Assembly: GCA_013396655.1 (NCBI GenBank)
Contig: WBMV01000272.1
Span: 310,001-374,000 of the forward strand
Source of the DNA: Campylorhamphus procurvoides
Taxonomy: Eukaryota > Chordata > Aves > Passeriformes > Dendrocolaptidae
DNA: 64,000 nucleotides
Reading direction: 5' to 3'
Of this stretch, positions 49,645 through 62,130 are shown in pieces (the first letter of the stretch is position 1; every line of letters begins with the position of its first letter). The notes beneath the pieces are model-generated. The model ran no database searches, was not told the DNA's origin, and worked only from the letters and a program-made list of their open reading frames with translations. The position numbers were made by a program, and so were the translations under genes.

Positions 49645-51249
49645 TGGTGTAGAGAGAACAAAACTGAAATAAGAACAGTTCTCTTGATAACTTCTTCATA
49701 CTGGAATACCTGTTGCTTTAAACATACACAAATGTCTGCAGCATCTCTGCAAACATTTAGTCTAAAAAGCTGTGACAGAACAGGACAGCTGTTCCAGAGC
49801 ACATCATGATAACATTATTTACAAAACATACAAGATTAGTACCTGAAACATCAACATGGTTATTATATGAATGGCATACAAATTAGTAGGGGATGGTGAC
49901 TGAGTCAAGCCTATTTTATAACTTTTGTGTTCCAGAAGTGGCAGCAGGTTTCTCACTTCAAGGATCTCTCTCAACTTTTCCTGCACTTGCTTCAGTCAAT
50001 AGATGTACCCAGATGCTGTTCAGCTGTATGTTTTAGGAGTTACAAGTAAAGAATGAGGGGCATCTCCAATCTGCAGCTGGACAAGAAAGGGTGGTAAGGC
50101 ACTCAGGTATTTTCAATGAGCAGCCACACCTAAAGTTTTGTGCTGCTTTGGCTCTGCTTTGTTTCCATCTTGTATGGACATAAGAATGAAACTTCACACA
50201 TCTCAAATATCAGAACATTTCTAGCTACTGTAACACCACCGCACAGCAATCTCATTCTTCTTGGATGTTATCTTCAATTCTCCAAACATTTTTACATTGT
50301 TAAGATTTCACATCTGTGTACAAAACCTATTGATTGCTGCAATCAAAATTTATCATGGATGATACAAAATATATTTTACCCCAGCCTGTGGCACTGGAAG
50401 TACCAGTGAAAAAAATTGTGCAATTTGTTTTTGTTGTTTGAACAAGAAACCATAAACATATAACAAAAGTTATCACCACAGGAAAGCAGCTGGAGTCAAT
50501 TTTTAAGGTAAGCATCCAGTCTTATTCATCCTTCTTAATAATCTTCTTCAAATAGTGATAATATAGGGATGTTTAGCAGATCAAGTGAAAGGAAAGCAAA
50601 CATGATGATGGTTCAGACACTGTAATGAAATTTCATTTGGTCTTTTTTAAAGACAAAGCATATTGGAATAATTAAGCAAAAGTTTATATTGAAAGAAGAA
50701 TATGTTTTTGTGTGAAATAAATGGTATTCATAAAAGACTGTCAAATACATTCAAATTTAACGAGAACTAGTGTTACTAGGAAATCATATTGTGTGGATTA
50801 CCTTAAGCATAGCATTCAAATGTCATAAATGAGTATAAAGAAAACATGACTTGCATATACAAGCTCATATACTTTAGTTTTCATCTTACACTTTTTTATT
50901 TGAAACCAGAAGCACCTGCAATACTTCTTTTAAGTATGAAGACTTCCATCCCCTAACATGACTGAAGAAGCTGACATTTCAAAAAAAAAAAAAAGCATTA
51001 AGTATTTCTCAACTGGACTTGATTTATAGTAATGAGTACTATTGATGATAACAGCCTAGGGTCAAAGTACAAAAGATTCTGCTAAATAATTAATACTTAC
51101 AACTAAATGATGGACCAGATTTATGAAATAAGGATGAATACAGAATTATTCATATGTTTTGATGGTTATAATAGTGTTTATATTTATATGCAAGGAGTTG
51201 TGCTGAGAATCGATGTATTTTCACATTAGATATTCTAGAGTGTCAGAAC

Positions 51250-51350
51250 ATTGTAAATAATCTCTATTTTGGCTTAATGTATACAAAGTAGAGACTTGCT
51301 CAGTATCAGCAAGATCAAAATAGTACTGACACCTAGGTGTAAAGTCAAGC
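51250..51350 (-). repeat. Possible ancient MIR-type SINE relic
   Basis: The + strand words ATCTCTATTTTGGCTTA, AGAGACTTGCTCAG and TCAGCAAGATCAA follow the order of the reverse complement of a MIR SINE 3' half (CCATTTTA..., GACTTGCCCAAGGTCA, CAGCAAG). The similarity is weak and judged from memory. Confidence 0.3.
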
Positions 51351-51554
51351 TAGTATGTTTAAAGCTCATGATCGAAACAAGGAGCTGTTTTGTTCTTTTT
51401 AACCAGTCACATGAGGCAAAGCCAGCTGTGATGTAAAATACCACAAGTTTGTCAGAGCTTATAGTTTTATTTATACTTGCATGAAATCTGAGTGTATATT
51501 ATGAACCATCTGCAGTTTATCATGTCATTAAATCAACCAGTTGAAATTCTGGCA

Positions 51555-51596
51555 GCTGCAGACAATATTATTGCTGCAGACAATATTATTGCTGCA
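51555..51596. repeat. 18-bp tandem repeat, about 2.3 copies
   Basis: GCTGCAGACAATATTATT is repeated exactly at 51555 and 51573, followed by a third partial GCTGCA at 51591. It adjoins a very AT-rich segment of ATTATT and ATATAT words to about 51690. Confidence 0.95.
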
Positions 51597-51768
51597 TTAT
51601 TATTACAAAATTATTATATGATATATATTGTATATTATTCTATAAGCATTATGATATTAATATGATACCATTAATATAGATATTGATGCCTTAGGGCTTT
51701 CATGAATTTGTAGATTTTATACTTCTAGGTAGTTTCTCACATACAGCATAGCTAACAACCTCTAACCC

Positions 51769-52298
51769 TGTGTTAGCTGTCTTAAGGGTCAGATAATAGC
51801 TGGAACACTGTGCTAAGAAAACATGTACCAGAGCTAAGGCAACTAGATACCATGTTAGTCAAAACAAGAAAGCAAAGCCCAGCAACCTTGGAGAAGCTCC
51901 AATAAGGCAAAGGGGTCTAAAGACCTCCAACTCAATTCTAGGAGAGGCGTGCNNNNNNNNNNNNNNNNNNNNNNNNNNNNNNNNNNNNNNNNNNNNNNNN
52001 NNNNNNNNNNNNNNNNNNNNNNNNNNNNNNNNNNNNNNNNNNNNNNNNNNNNNNNNNNNNNNNNNNNNNNNNNNNNNNNNNNNNNNNNNNNNNNNNNNNN
52101 NNNNNNNNNNNNNNNNNNNNNNNNNNNNNNNNNNNNNNNNNNNNNNNNNNNNNNNNNNNNNNNNNNNNNNNNNNNNNNNNNNNNNNNNNNNNNNNNNNNN
52201 NNNNNNNNTTTTTATACTTTATATACTCTTTTATACTCCTTTATATTCTGTACCCCAAAACCCAATAAGTAAAAAAACTCTTCTCTGCTTTACCCACA
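51769..52298 (+). mobile_element. Possible LTR interrupted by an assembly gap
   Basis: The left part starts TGTGTTAGCT and contains GACCTCCAACTCAATTCTAG and GGAGAGGCGTGC just before the gap. The right part has TTTATACTTTATATAC repeats, a CCCCAAAACCCAATAAGT polyadenylation-like segment and a CCCACA end at 52298. TG...CA ends and the AATAAG-like signal suggest an LTR, but no target duplication matches at these coordinates and the middle is unknown. Confidence 0.35.
51953..52208. other. Assembly gap (256 N)
   Basis: A run of 256 undetermined bases. The 107-codon open frame that spans it consists mostly of unknown residues and is an artefact. The true length may differ from 256. Confidence 0.99.
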
Positions 52299-54905
52299 TA
52301 AAGTTGTCTTGGAAAGTTGTTTTTCCCCTTCCTTAAGGCAGCAATATAATAGTTTTTATTATAATGTAAAATCATTACTGTTATAAATAATTACTTCATT
52401 ATTACATAATTCAGACTATATCCTTGATATTAATAATCAGTTAAATTTCTCATTATATTCTGGCTAAGAAATGGTTGCATATATTAAAACCATAGAATAG
52501 TTTTTTTCATCTCTATTGTATTTCAGCCTCAAGATTTTGACCAACAGTAGAAGAAGGGCTAATTTAAAATAAAATATATTGACCTGACCAGAATAGGCCT
52601 TATCTCTTAAATTTTCCCAATTTTCATTTAGCAAACAGGTAATTTAGCAAAAAGAGTAAGTGGTAGATCAGGACTGATGTTTCAGGATCATTCCAGCTGG
52701 GAACAATGATGCATGGAGCAGTCCCTTCATACCCCTTGTCATCTAAAGGATGTTACCCATAGCAATCAAAAAGTGCAAGTGATATTTCTGCCTTGTGAAA
52801 AGTCTCAGACCTTGCAGGGAAATGCTCTGTCCAGTATCAGCTACCGTATTAATATGAAGGAAATGAAGCTTGGGAGAGGGAAATGGCAAGAGTTAAGTGA
52901 AACTGGTGAACACTCAGACAACCATGTTAATTTGTCATAGAGACGGTGAAGTACGTTATCTGCTGAGCACTCATTTTCAATGTTTATGTCTTCTTCAGTC
53001 ACATGCATACAGTTAATCGCTTTGATTACGTTTTCAAAGGGTGCTCTTTTAGGTTTTCTAGTACAAGTTGAGACTTCGTACAGCAGTGATACTCAAGAAA
53101 GCTGTTATAATATGTCAAAGAACAAAGGCTGCCCAAAATAAAATGGTATATAGAAGTGTATAGATTCAGGGAAGATCAAAACTATCCATGTTGGTTATAA
53201 CTGTCAAAGGGAGAGAAGTATCACAAAAGGAAAGCATTTTTTCCAAATCATGTATTTCAACCTCAGCACTGAACAACACTGCTTCTTGATATGGGGAACA
53301 CGTAACTGTGGGAAGAAAGTCATCTGCTGTCCCACTACCTAAATTTGTCAAAGCCTAGGATGCTCAGTGTAGCTATGGTTATAGAAGGGATGGTTAGGTC
53401 GGTGGTAACTGCAAGGTGTGGGCCATCCTATCTAGTGTCACTTGTCCCCCAACTTTCCTGTGCCCACGAATGTGGTCAAAGTGACAAGACTGCACATTTT
53501 TCCATCTAAACCTACCCCTTCTTTTAGTCAGTATGTCTTACACCTTTGACTGTCAGGTCTTTGAGCAGCAAAATGTCATTGTCTGCTGAGAAGCCCAGTG
53601 CTGGCTCCACCAGGAACTAAATCAGAAACGTTCTGGTTATCAGCATTTAGAGCAGATGTTTAATCTGATCATCTGGGGGTCTGACATAGTGTTCTTCAAG
53701 CAGCCTCCAGATAACTGCCATAACTTTCAAGAATCAAGTTCTCTGATGAAAACAGCTTACAAAATTGACTAGCAATGCAACTGTCTTCACATGGATGAGT
53801 GCTAAATAAGAGAAAGAAATAAGTACAAGAAAGCAAAGAATGGAAAAAAATCTATAAGTTATAGGGCACATATTCATAAAATCAAAAATTGTTAATGTCA
53901 GAATGTGTTAGGGGACCACCTTGCACTTTTTAACTTTTGTTCTGACATTTTACACTAGGATGAGCACAAAACATTCATGGGGTTTGTTTTTTTACCTGAT
54001 ACTGAAAGTGCTTGCAGAGGCAGGCAAAACACATGGTATTTTTGCGGCTGGTGTGCAAATAACTTTTTTGGAACTGTAATAGTCTTGGCATTTTTTTGAA
54101 TTATAAAACCATCTTCAGAATGGATGAAAAATGAGCAGCTCTAAGAGAACAAAGTTTGACAGCCTCAGGGTGCATTCACAGAACTTTTCAAATACACAGC
54201 AGAACAACAAATTTGCAAAACAGCAAAAATACCCAAATATGCCTTAACAACGAACGACATTTTGTCCTGTACTTTGCCAAATATCACCTCTAACACTGAC
54301 TGAAAAATTACTTCCTGAATAATGCATTTGGAGAACAAATTCCATTGCTCCTCAGAGGCACTAGTTAACATTTCTTTCATTATTCAACCAGGTACTCAAA
54401 CTTCATTTGTCAAATGTTACAATGACAATCGAGTGTGCTTTTCAAGTAATGATCAGTCATTTCTAATTAGTATGTAAGCCCAGTGTGTGACTTCCCCAAA
54501 ATTACATCACTCCGATTATTTCACATCTGTGTGGTTTTATGTGTGTCACACATGTGATACTCAGAACTAAAAAAAAATTGAAAGTTAGACTACTAATAAA
54601 TTTGGTAACTACATGGCAAACATTAATAAGAAACTAGTATCAGCTCTCCTTAAAGAGAACGAGGAGAAACAGTTTTGATTTTTGGCTGGAGTGTTTTAGA
54701 TTGAGTATGAGGAGAGGGAAGGTGTCGGGGTACCCTGGCAAGTTAAGCCGTGTGGAAGAAAACAAAGGGAAAAGAACAAGAAAAGAATGAAAGAAGGAAG
54801 AACCGTCGAAATAATCCATGGACTGACAGGTTTCATGAGCTTTTACCATTCAAATAGTATAGATAGTTATTTGTTGTATTAGATTAGTAATAATTACGTT
54901 TCCAC
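52299..54905. other. AT-rich noncoding DNA, nothing recognised
   Basis: No gene, RNA or transposon could be recognised. Frames are under 80 codons and without domains. Confidence 0.55.
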
Positions 54906-55204
54906 TGTTGGAATGTTGTGATTTGTTGTTTTACCCCTGTTTCCCCATTGGTCAGCCTGTGGTGCACTGCACCACTTCCTTATATGGCTGGCCACTCCCG
55001 AGTTCTCCCTTGTTCGGCACAGTTGCCACCCCTTTTTCCCTTACTTGTCGCGTTCTGCCCTAACTCTGCCCTTAACTCCACCCTAGTTCTAGAACCCTCT
55101 ACCCTCACCCTATAAAAGTCTGTTGCACTCCTTAATACATGGTCATTCCTGATTCAACCCTAATTGGAGTGGCTCGTCCCTTTGTTCCCCTGTGGAATGT
55201 GTCA
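54906..55204 (+). mobile_element. Probable solo LTR, family uncertain
   Basis: A C-rich block in AT-rich surroundings begins TGTTGGAATG. It carries an inverted CCAAT box (ATTGG, 54947-54951), a C-rich promoter-like stretch, a TATA box TATAAAAG at 55111-55118 and, about 20 bases later, AATACA, a weak polyadenylation-like signal near 55134. The following CTGATTCAACCCTAATTGG and GTGGCTCGTCCCTTTG segments look like R-U5 of an avian endogenous retrovirus. A CA end is possible at 55204, but no target duplication is seen, so the right border is approximate. No retroviral genes adjoin it. Confidence 0.65.
55111..55118 (+). promoter_or_regulatory. TATA box within the LTR-like block
   Basis: TATAAAAG lies downstream of an inverted CCAAT box and C-rich sequence. 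It is a well-formed core promoter arrangement that would direct transcription to the right. Confidence 0.6.
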
Positions 55205-56187
55205 GGAAGGCAGAGATTCATTAGGAAAGTGTAAGAGGTTGTCTCAGCATGTTGTGTGTTTTCAGACATTAAAAGAAAGATGTTTAGGCAGAGAAATTAT
55301 AGGAAACCAGATTTAGAAGAACATTTAAAAGAGAATTTGAGATCAAGAGAAAATCAGATAGAATCACTGAAAAGGAAGAAATAAAGGACAAATCCAGATG
55401 TTTCAGCTGTTTCTTTAGAGAGCCAACAGGAGTCTCAAGCAAAATCAGAGTGTAGCCTTCATTGTTTATGAGTTTTTCTTCTTTTCAGTCATCAGAGAAA
55501 ACTGTTTGTGAGGGTGAGGCTCTTTACAGGACTAGACAGCAAGGGCTCATACACTCTTAATTCACAGGTACTGCAATGATTTTTCCAAGAGATGTTCTTC
55601 TTTTGCTCTGTAATTTGTTCTGAGAGGTTGTTAGGAACTGGCTTGTTTGAGCTAGAGCTTCTGCAGAAAGAGCTGTGAAGAAGCATAGGAAGATTGTTCC
55701 CTCGATGCATTGGGAAACAGTAGGAAATGTCACACTAACAGATGAGCAGTTCCAGAAAGCAGAACTCATATGGCAAATTGAGTTTTATTATATAATATCC
55801 TATGGAGTGTCCTGCTAGGTTTGTTTTTTGAGGGCTTGCCTGGACATGCAAAGTTTTCATTTTTGTTGTTATGGAGATGAATATTTCCTTTCCAAAATCA
55901 CTTCTGGTGTTTCCAGTCCTGGGGTGGTTCAGAGACACCAACTTGTAAGCTGCCATAGTGTCCCTGACCTTGGACTGGGTGGTGTATCTTTATTTCAGAA
56001 CTTCAAAAATGTTATGTTACATATTCTAGTCAGTCAGGACTAGGCTTTCATGAAGCACTTCAGTCCACTGATCTCTAAAGACCATACTTTCCTTTCCTTT
56101 ATCTTTTATTTTTCCAAGTACCAAGCTGTGGCATTTTGAATGCCCAACACCCCAGGAAGAGCAGTTGAGCTTCACTGCTGTTCAGTT

Positions 56188-56219
56188 TTTGAATGCCTTT
56201 GGGAATATTTGAATGCCTT
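56188..56219. repeat. Short direct repeat, 20-bp period
   Basis: TTTGAATGCCTT occurs at 56188 and 56208. A related TTTTGAATGCCC word lies about 55 bases earlier. Confidence 0.8.
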
Positions 56220-57781
56220 CCCCCCCTGAATCCTCCACAGTTTTGGCCCACACAGAGTTACCTGGATCTGAAGAGCCTCACACAGTGTTCATGCCTTGCT
56301 ACCCGGCAAGACCCAGAGAGAGGTGAAAGGCAGAGGCAGTGCCTGCTGCCTGTCCTCTCCTTTAAAAGTCTACTAGCAGCTAAGAAAAATGGGACAATTG
56401 TCAGTGTGTTTAGCAGCTGAAATCCTACCTTTCCTATGTCAGCTTCTCAAAGGGAGGGGTTGCAGGTTCCCTATGGTCTTTATCCCACAGTGTGCTTTCC
56501 ATTAGGATTTGGCAGGATATGGTGTTTTTATTTTGCAATACATTAATTTTCCTAGTGGTTTGCTAGAAGAGACACATAAATAATACAGAAGGTTTGTGAG
56601 GACAAATGCATTAAATGTTTAGATATAACAGTGGTGAGCACCAAGACATAAATACAGTAAATAATGTGTTAGTTTTGTACTGGATTAATTTCCTTATTCT
56701 TCTCCAAAGTTATTATTACACAGACCCATACAGGAAAGTACAATGACACTTGAATCTGTGGAGCAGGCACTTCTGATGCAGCACAGACAAAAGTGCTCAC
56801 AGAGGAGCCTGCAAAGGATTACATGGAAGGTGGAACTCACCTCACAGGCCAATTTTTGCTAGCTTTATTCGGGGTATGTTGTATGTGTCCCTACAGGTGG
56901 TGTTACTGCTACAGATGACTGTGTAGAATAACACACCATTTGCGAGTCCATTTGGAAGAAATTATTTAAAAAGGAATGGCTTGTAAGGCAGCAGTCTTGA
57001 AGACAGAGAAGACCTTGAGAGTTACTTAGAAATTTTGTCACCCTCGGAAATACTTGCTTCTTTTCTCCTCCTGCATGTGCAAATGCAAGGCAGCATGGCA
57101 GAGCTGCTGGTAGCTCCATTCCTTAACTGAGTTTCGTGGTTTAAGATTATTTCCACAATGTTACACAATTATGAACTGTAGTACTCCTACAGAGCTACTT
57201 GACCTTTTTTTCTGTGTTGCTTGAGGACTAAGTCATTAGCTAATAAAGAATTACTGACATCCATTAACGACATAAGAAGGATCTCAGTTGGAACATATTT
57301 AAAGCCAGGAAGATTATCCGTGTTTTGCAACTTGAGATAAACTGAGTTCAATGGTTTTAAAAGAGATCAAAGCTCCTAGGTATTTCTGCTTCTAGAAACG
57401 TACTTGCCTAGAGTCAGAACTGTGTCTGAAACATGAGAGGTGCATAGAGACTGCTTTTTAAATCTTTCTGATAAACACTGAGAAAGAACAAGACCAAATA
57501 ATCAGAAATTTTCTGCATAACTATCACATATCTAACAGCTGGTCAGCTGTGTGATGCAGTTACTAGTTAGATCCTATCCTAGGGGTGAATATTTTTTTCT
57601 TAGGGAACAAGAAGAAAATATAAGCAGTGTGGCTCCAAATTCTTGCTTCCTTGTAGCAAGATTAGCAATTTAAAAAAAAAAAAAAAGGAGCTAGCATTTT
57701 GTTATTCTTCAAATGCTTCAGATTTCAGAGGTATTGAAAAATATCTTTTTTTTGCTCATCTGAATTCTAGCTCAGAGAAAT

Positions 57782-57813
57782 TTAATGTAACAGTAAAATT
57801 ACTGTTACATTAA
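57782..57813. repeat. Near-perfect hairpin, 15-bp arms, 2-base spacer
   Basis: TTAATGTAACAGTAA is followed by AA and then its exact reverse complement. The words GTAACAGTAA and TTAAGT recur in the next 40 bases (another AACAGTAAC lies near 57842), so the hairpin sits in a small cluster of related repeats. Confidence 0.93.
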
Positions 57814-60669
57814 GTGCATTAAGTACAGTTAAATTTAATTTAACAGTAACAAAATGTCATAGGCTATAAAGCAAGAGGAAGATATTTCTGTATTTCACTT
57901 TTGGGGAAGCAAATGGATCAAGGAGAAGCTGGTGGGTTTGGTGAGGAGTCTGAATGATGATGGTTGACCATAATCAACAAAACTCCCCTTAATTCAGGAG
58001 CAGAAAGACAGAGGAGGCAGCCTTCCAAGAAGGAAGGCAGAGAAGAGTTGCAGAATGCAAACTTGGTCCTGTAACCTACTCCAGGGCTTCTAGGTAAGGG
58101 CTCTTCGCTTCCATTCTGCTCAAGTTGTGAATGTCCTCTCATGGCCTTGAGAGTTATCACTGTAAAAACTAATCAGGTTACTAATCTGCTAAATAATCTC
58201 ATGCAATTGTACACTTGTATTTAAAAATGTTAGATGATATGCATGCTAAGCCTCAACTTTCTGTTGGATTTATTCTCAGCAGATGTATGGAATGGAGAAA
58301 AGCACATGGGATTTGATCCAGATGGAAAGATCCACACTGATTTCCATGAGCAGTAGGTGACTCTAACATTGAACCAGAATTTCAGGGCTTGTCTGTACAC
58401 TGCAATCAGCCGCTGAGCAAAATTATCTTGCATGGTCAGTTTTGATGCCAAGCCTGTCCCTTGCCCACTTCACAAATTATTCCCATTGTTTCTGGTACAT
58501 TTGCTAGGAAAAATTCACCCCAATGTCTACCATATGGCTGCTGAGAAAGATTTACACAAAATGTGTGTTAACATCTCTTGACAAGCAACATTCGGAGTTG
58601 AAGAAAAGTTTGGTGGTTTTTTCTTACTTGTTTTCAGTGGGGTTGTTTTTCATCTGATTTGCTGGATAAATTTTCAGGTATAGGTCAACAACTCAAAAAC
58701 ATGATCCCATAAATGGGGCTAATGTTACATATATTCCAGTCAAGTGGTAATACTTCCTATGAGCCAGTTGAATGTATGAGAGCAGGGTGGTGTGTTTTTC
58801 CCCCAAGACTGACAATGCATTCCTATGAGATAAATGCTTATTTGAATAGGTCCTTTCTTCTTTTTTATCTCTGGACATTTTTATAGATGCTTGTGCCTGG
58901 CTGCCAGATTTCCAGAGGTAAAATGATACATCAAATTTGAAGTGATAGAAGAGCAATTAAAGTAGTTCACTACATTAATTTTTATTTCAATTATATGGAA
59001 ATATAATCTAGCCTGGGAAATATGTGAAATTGCTCAGGGTCACAGAATAACCCACTTTATGTGCACGTTAGCAAGTTACAAGTTACAGGTTAAACATCCC
59101 TTGAATATATAATCTTTGCATATATTCCACTCATAATTACTCTCTTTCTGATTAAAGTAGCACTAGACAGGCCATGATATAGTTCCATCCAGAAAGAAAA
59201 TTCTATTTTTTTTCCTGAGGTTTTCTGTTGCTATAGTCTTTTGTCATTGCTTACTTTGGCTCACGCAGTGTGCCCAAAAGTCAGAATAATAGATTTCTTT
59301 GGTTTAGGAGAAGACTTTCCTGAGGGCAATACTTTGCCTTTGCTGTGTAAAATCTATAAAATGCATGCCCAGAAATAGTATAATCAATAAGACAGACAAT
59401 GAACTAGGGATGGATAACAATATTTTCAGTCTAGAAAGAAAAAAGAAACAAAATAGCCATGCTTTCTATGGAATAGACATTCGAGCCTGTGGCTGTCTGT
59501 GGCATTTTATGCTAACTGAAACTGGTTGTTTTCCACCCCAAAATAGATTTTGCTGCATTCTCTTTGGGGTTTTGTATCTTCTCATATTCCATGCCTGGGA
59601 CCGAGTAGAGCAATTGAACCCCTGCCCATCAGCTTTATTGCAGAAGAAGAATGAATATGTGGGTTACTGGGATGTATCACTACATTACCCTTAGTTGCCT
59701 CTGGCAAAGAGGTTTTCTTTCTGATATATAAAAGCTTAAAACAGAACTTTGGAGCCACAATGAACAATGAATGAGTTTGGAAGTGAAAGATTTTGTGAAT
59801 GTGTCAAGGAATTTGGAAAGTAAAATGGGAAAAAAGTGGAAAGACTGATGCTTTCTGTAGACTTTGTCCAAAAGTGGCTGCCTTAAGGGGAAAGGCTATA
59901 AGGTAAATTACTCATTAAAAGATCTGATTCTTTCATGCAAGCAAACACTCCGTGGTATGTTCTAAATAGATCAGAAGATATATCCCTCAATGGAGAAAAA
60001 CAGAAACAAAAAACATTAATATGAACACACTAAATGCATTGTGACCTGATGGAACGGTTATGAGTAAGGATCCTGGTGTTTGGTGTGCAAGGAATCACAA
60101 TTGTAGACCAGATACTGAAAGGACGCACTTGACTTTACTATTGAAACCACAACAGAAGCATCCGAGATATACAAATGGCAGTTATCCTTCACATGTCTGC
60201 CACTCAAACATTTAGAAAGATCTCACCAATACAGGGGAGACAAATGGGATTTGTCTGCCCAAATATATGCTTTGGTATAAGGTTATTTAAAGAAACGCAG
60301 CAACTCAGTGAGGTACAGAGATGTGGCAGAGCTCAGAGAGTCACAGGAACCATTTAACATCTGGAAGCACAAGAATCCATAACAGTAAGCATGGTCTGCT
60401 TAGTCATGAAGCTGTCATGAATTTTCATTGCTTTCTGCTGATTCTCTAGAATTTCTAGTAGGCCTGCTTTATATCTGAGCCTCCAATCTCACTTCTTGGT
60501 TTTGTGATATAGTCAGAGATATATTTGGGGAAAGATGGAAAACCAGCTTCTAGGTTCAGGGCAGTCTAGTGAAAGGTGTCCCTGTACATGGCAAAGCAAG
60601 ATGATTTTCAAGGTCCCTTTCCCCCCAGACCAGTCTGTGATTCTAAATTTGGATTCTTTACCCAGCATT

Positions 60670-60753
60670 TGAGATTCAGGTCTTGCCATGCATCAAGTTA
60701 CTTCACCTCATTGGGAGTCACGGACCCTATCTATAAATTGAGATGACCAATAC
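60670..60753 (+). repeat. Possible ancient MIR-type SINE relic
   Basis: CAAGTTACTTCACCTCATTG followed about 20 bases later by ATCTATAAATTGAGATGACC and AATA matches the order of the MIR 3' half (CAAGTTACTTAACCTCT..., CATCTGTAAAATGGGGATAATA). The alignment is by eye and the element would be very old. Confidence 0.45.
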
Positions 60754-61104
60754 AACCAAAGAAAGAGTGACTTCAGACTGAGTGTGACCAAAAACACTTT
60801 TGACCGCAATATCTAAAATATATAGAAGCTTAAGCAAGATATTCCTAGAATGATCAGACAAGAGATGCGCTTCTGGCAGCCTCAAATCGAAAGAGGTGGC
60901 ATTAGCAAAGAGCAGGAGGGAAAAACACCAAACTTCATGCACAGCTTGAGAAACAGTTTCTAAACATGTCATACTGTCTCTAGAAGGTACCCAAGGGGAT
61001 TACCTTTTTCCTGTATTTAGGGAAAATTTGTCTCCCTTTTCATACAGATAGAGCAGGCTGAATTTAAATTGACATTTTACTTTGTGAACATTTTCAAGTC
61101 AGGT

Positions 61105-62130
61105 ATTAAACGTGATATCCAGAAGCTAGGCATTACCTGAGCCTGATTTCCATCCCTGGTGGTAAGATCCAGTTTATGTCCAAGAATTGAGGTTGTGGCT
61201 AAGCACAATATCCTAGGAAACACTTCTGTAGAGAGAAATGCTGCCTGGCTAATCCACAGGAGTCCCAGGAGGTTGCTGCCAGGGCCCTGGGTTCTTCTCT
61301 TCTCCCCCAAAAATTTAGCACCTCTCACACACAGGCACACAGTGTCCTGATGGATGTCAATAAGCATGGTTAGAAAAGGAGATCTGATGAAGTTAATATG
61401 TTTGTCTTCTCAAAAAGCCTTTGAACAGATTTCTATATTAAGGGTTATTAAAGAAAAAAAAATTGCCATGGGAGTGGAAGAAAAATTGTGTTATTGACTG
61501 AAGTTTATTAACAGGTAGGAAGCAAAAGGTAGATCTTAAAGATCATCTTTCACAGTGGTGAGGGATCCACAATGTAATTCCCTAAGGATCAGTGCTGGAA
61601 GTGGATTCGAATCACCATTATTGAAACACCATTAGTGACCTGGAAAATATACCTGCAATGAAATCTCAAATTCTGAGAGGATGCAGAGGTCTCTCAAGCA
61701 ATCAAATTCCTTCAAAAGGGCTACAGAAAATCCCTCTTCAGTAAAGTGGGATTCCATCAGTTAAGAAGTGTCAGATGAGCTTCAGAGTAGCCAAATGTAA
61801 GGCAAAGGGAAAATGACCTAAACTCTGCTTACTTGTGGCTGAACTCAGTGGTTACAGTTCAGGCTCTTGGTGTTGCCTCAGCATGTTGTGCAAAAATAGG
61901 CCAGCAAAATTGTGGACATCTTCAGGACAGTATAAGAAAAAAAACAAACCCCAATGCAATAATTTTGCTGCTGTATAAAACCTCAAGACACCATCTATTA
62001 AGAGACAGTACCTTCCCATAATCCTAATGTTCTGGATTGGTGCATCTTGACAGGAGTGAAAAACATAATATATATACCTTAGGAATGTTAGAGTCCAAGT
62101 GACAGCAGTTTTAATGACATCAGAACTTTT
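61105..62130 (+). pseudogene. Ancient CR1-superfamily LINE, decayed reverse transcriptase ORF
   Basis: This is a LINE relic encoding part of a non-LTR reverse transcriptase, which in life would copy the element's RNA at the target site. Short peptide motifs occur in the correct order on the + strand. HYLSLISIPGGK at 61131 matches the NYRPISLTSIPGK-type motif. KCCLAN at 61236 matches K-CLTN. SQKAFEQIS at 61408 matches FSKAFD-VSH. IP-GSVL at 61577 matches VPQGSVLG, with its Gln codon now TAA. QMSFRVAKCK at 61772 matches QM-FNVDKCK. IILLLYK at 61956 matches the LLYKALVRPHLEY motif. Most spacings are close to those of CR1 ORF2 (for example about 56 residues from SKAF to QGS). The frame changes between motifs, using all three forward frames, and stops are frequent. 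The catalytic FADD segment is not recognisable. Similarity fades after about 62060. It looks older than the minus-strand CR1 copies in this window. Confidence 0.85.

Larger units (their letters stand above)
48815..51768. other. AT-rich noncoding DNA with short repeats
   Basis: Holds the G-rich tract at 49617, a possible SINE relic at 51250 and the 18-bp duplication at 51555. A 99-codon plus frame (48915-49214) and an 89-codon frame (50140-50409) show no domain. Confidence 0.5.
55205..60669. other. AT-rich noncoding DNA with small repeats
   Basis: No supported gene. Contains the 20-bp direct repeat at 56188-56219, an A14 run near 57671 and the hairpin at 57782-57813. The 109-codon frame at 59365-59694 has no recognisable domain. 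The block 56040-56480 is somewhat GC-richer. Confidence 0.5.

Noticed and set aside
51949..52272. 107-codon plus-strand open frame
   Set aside because: It exists only because the 256 N of the assembly gap are read as open; only about 20 residues are real sequence.
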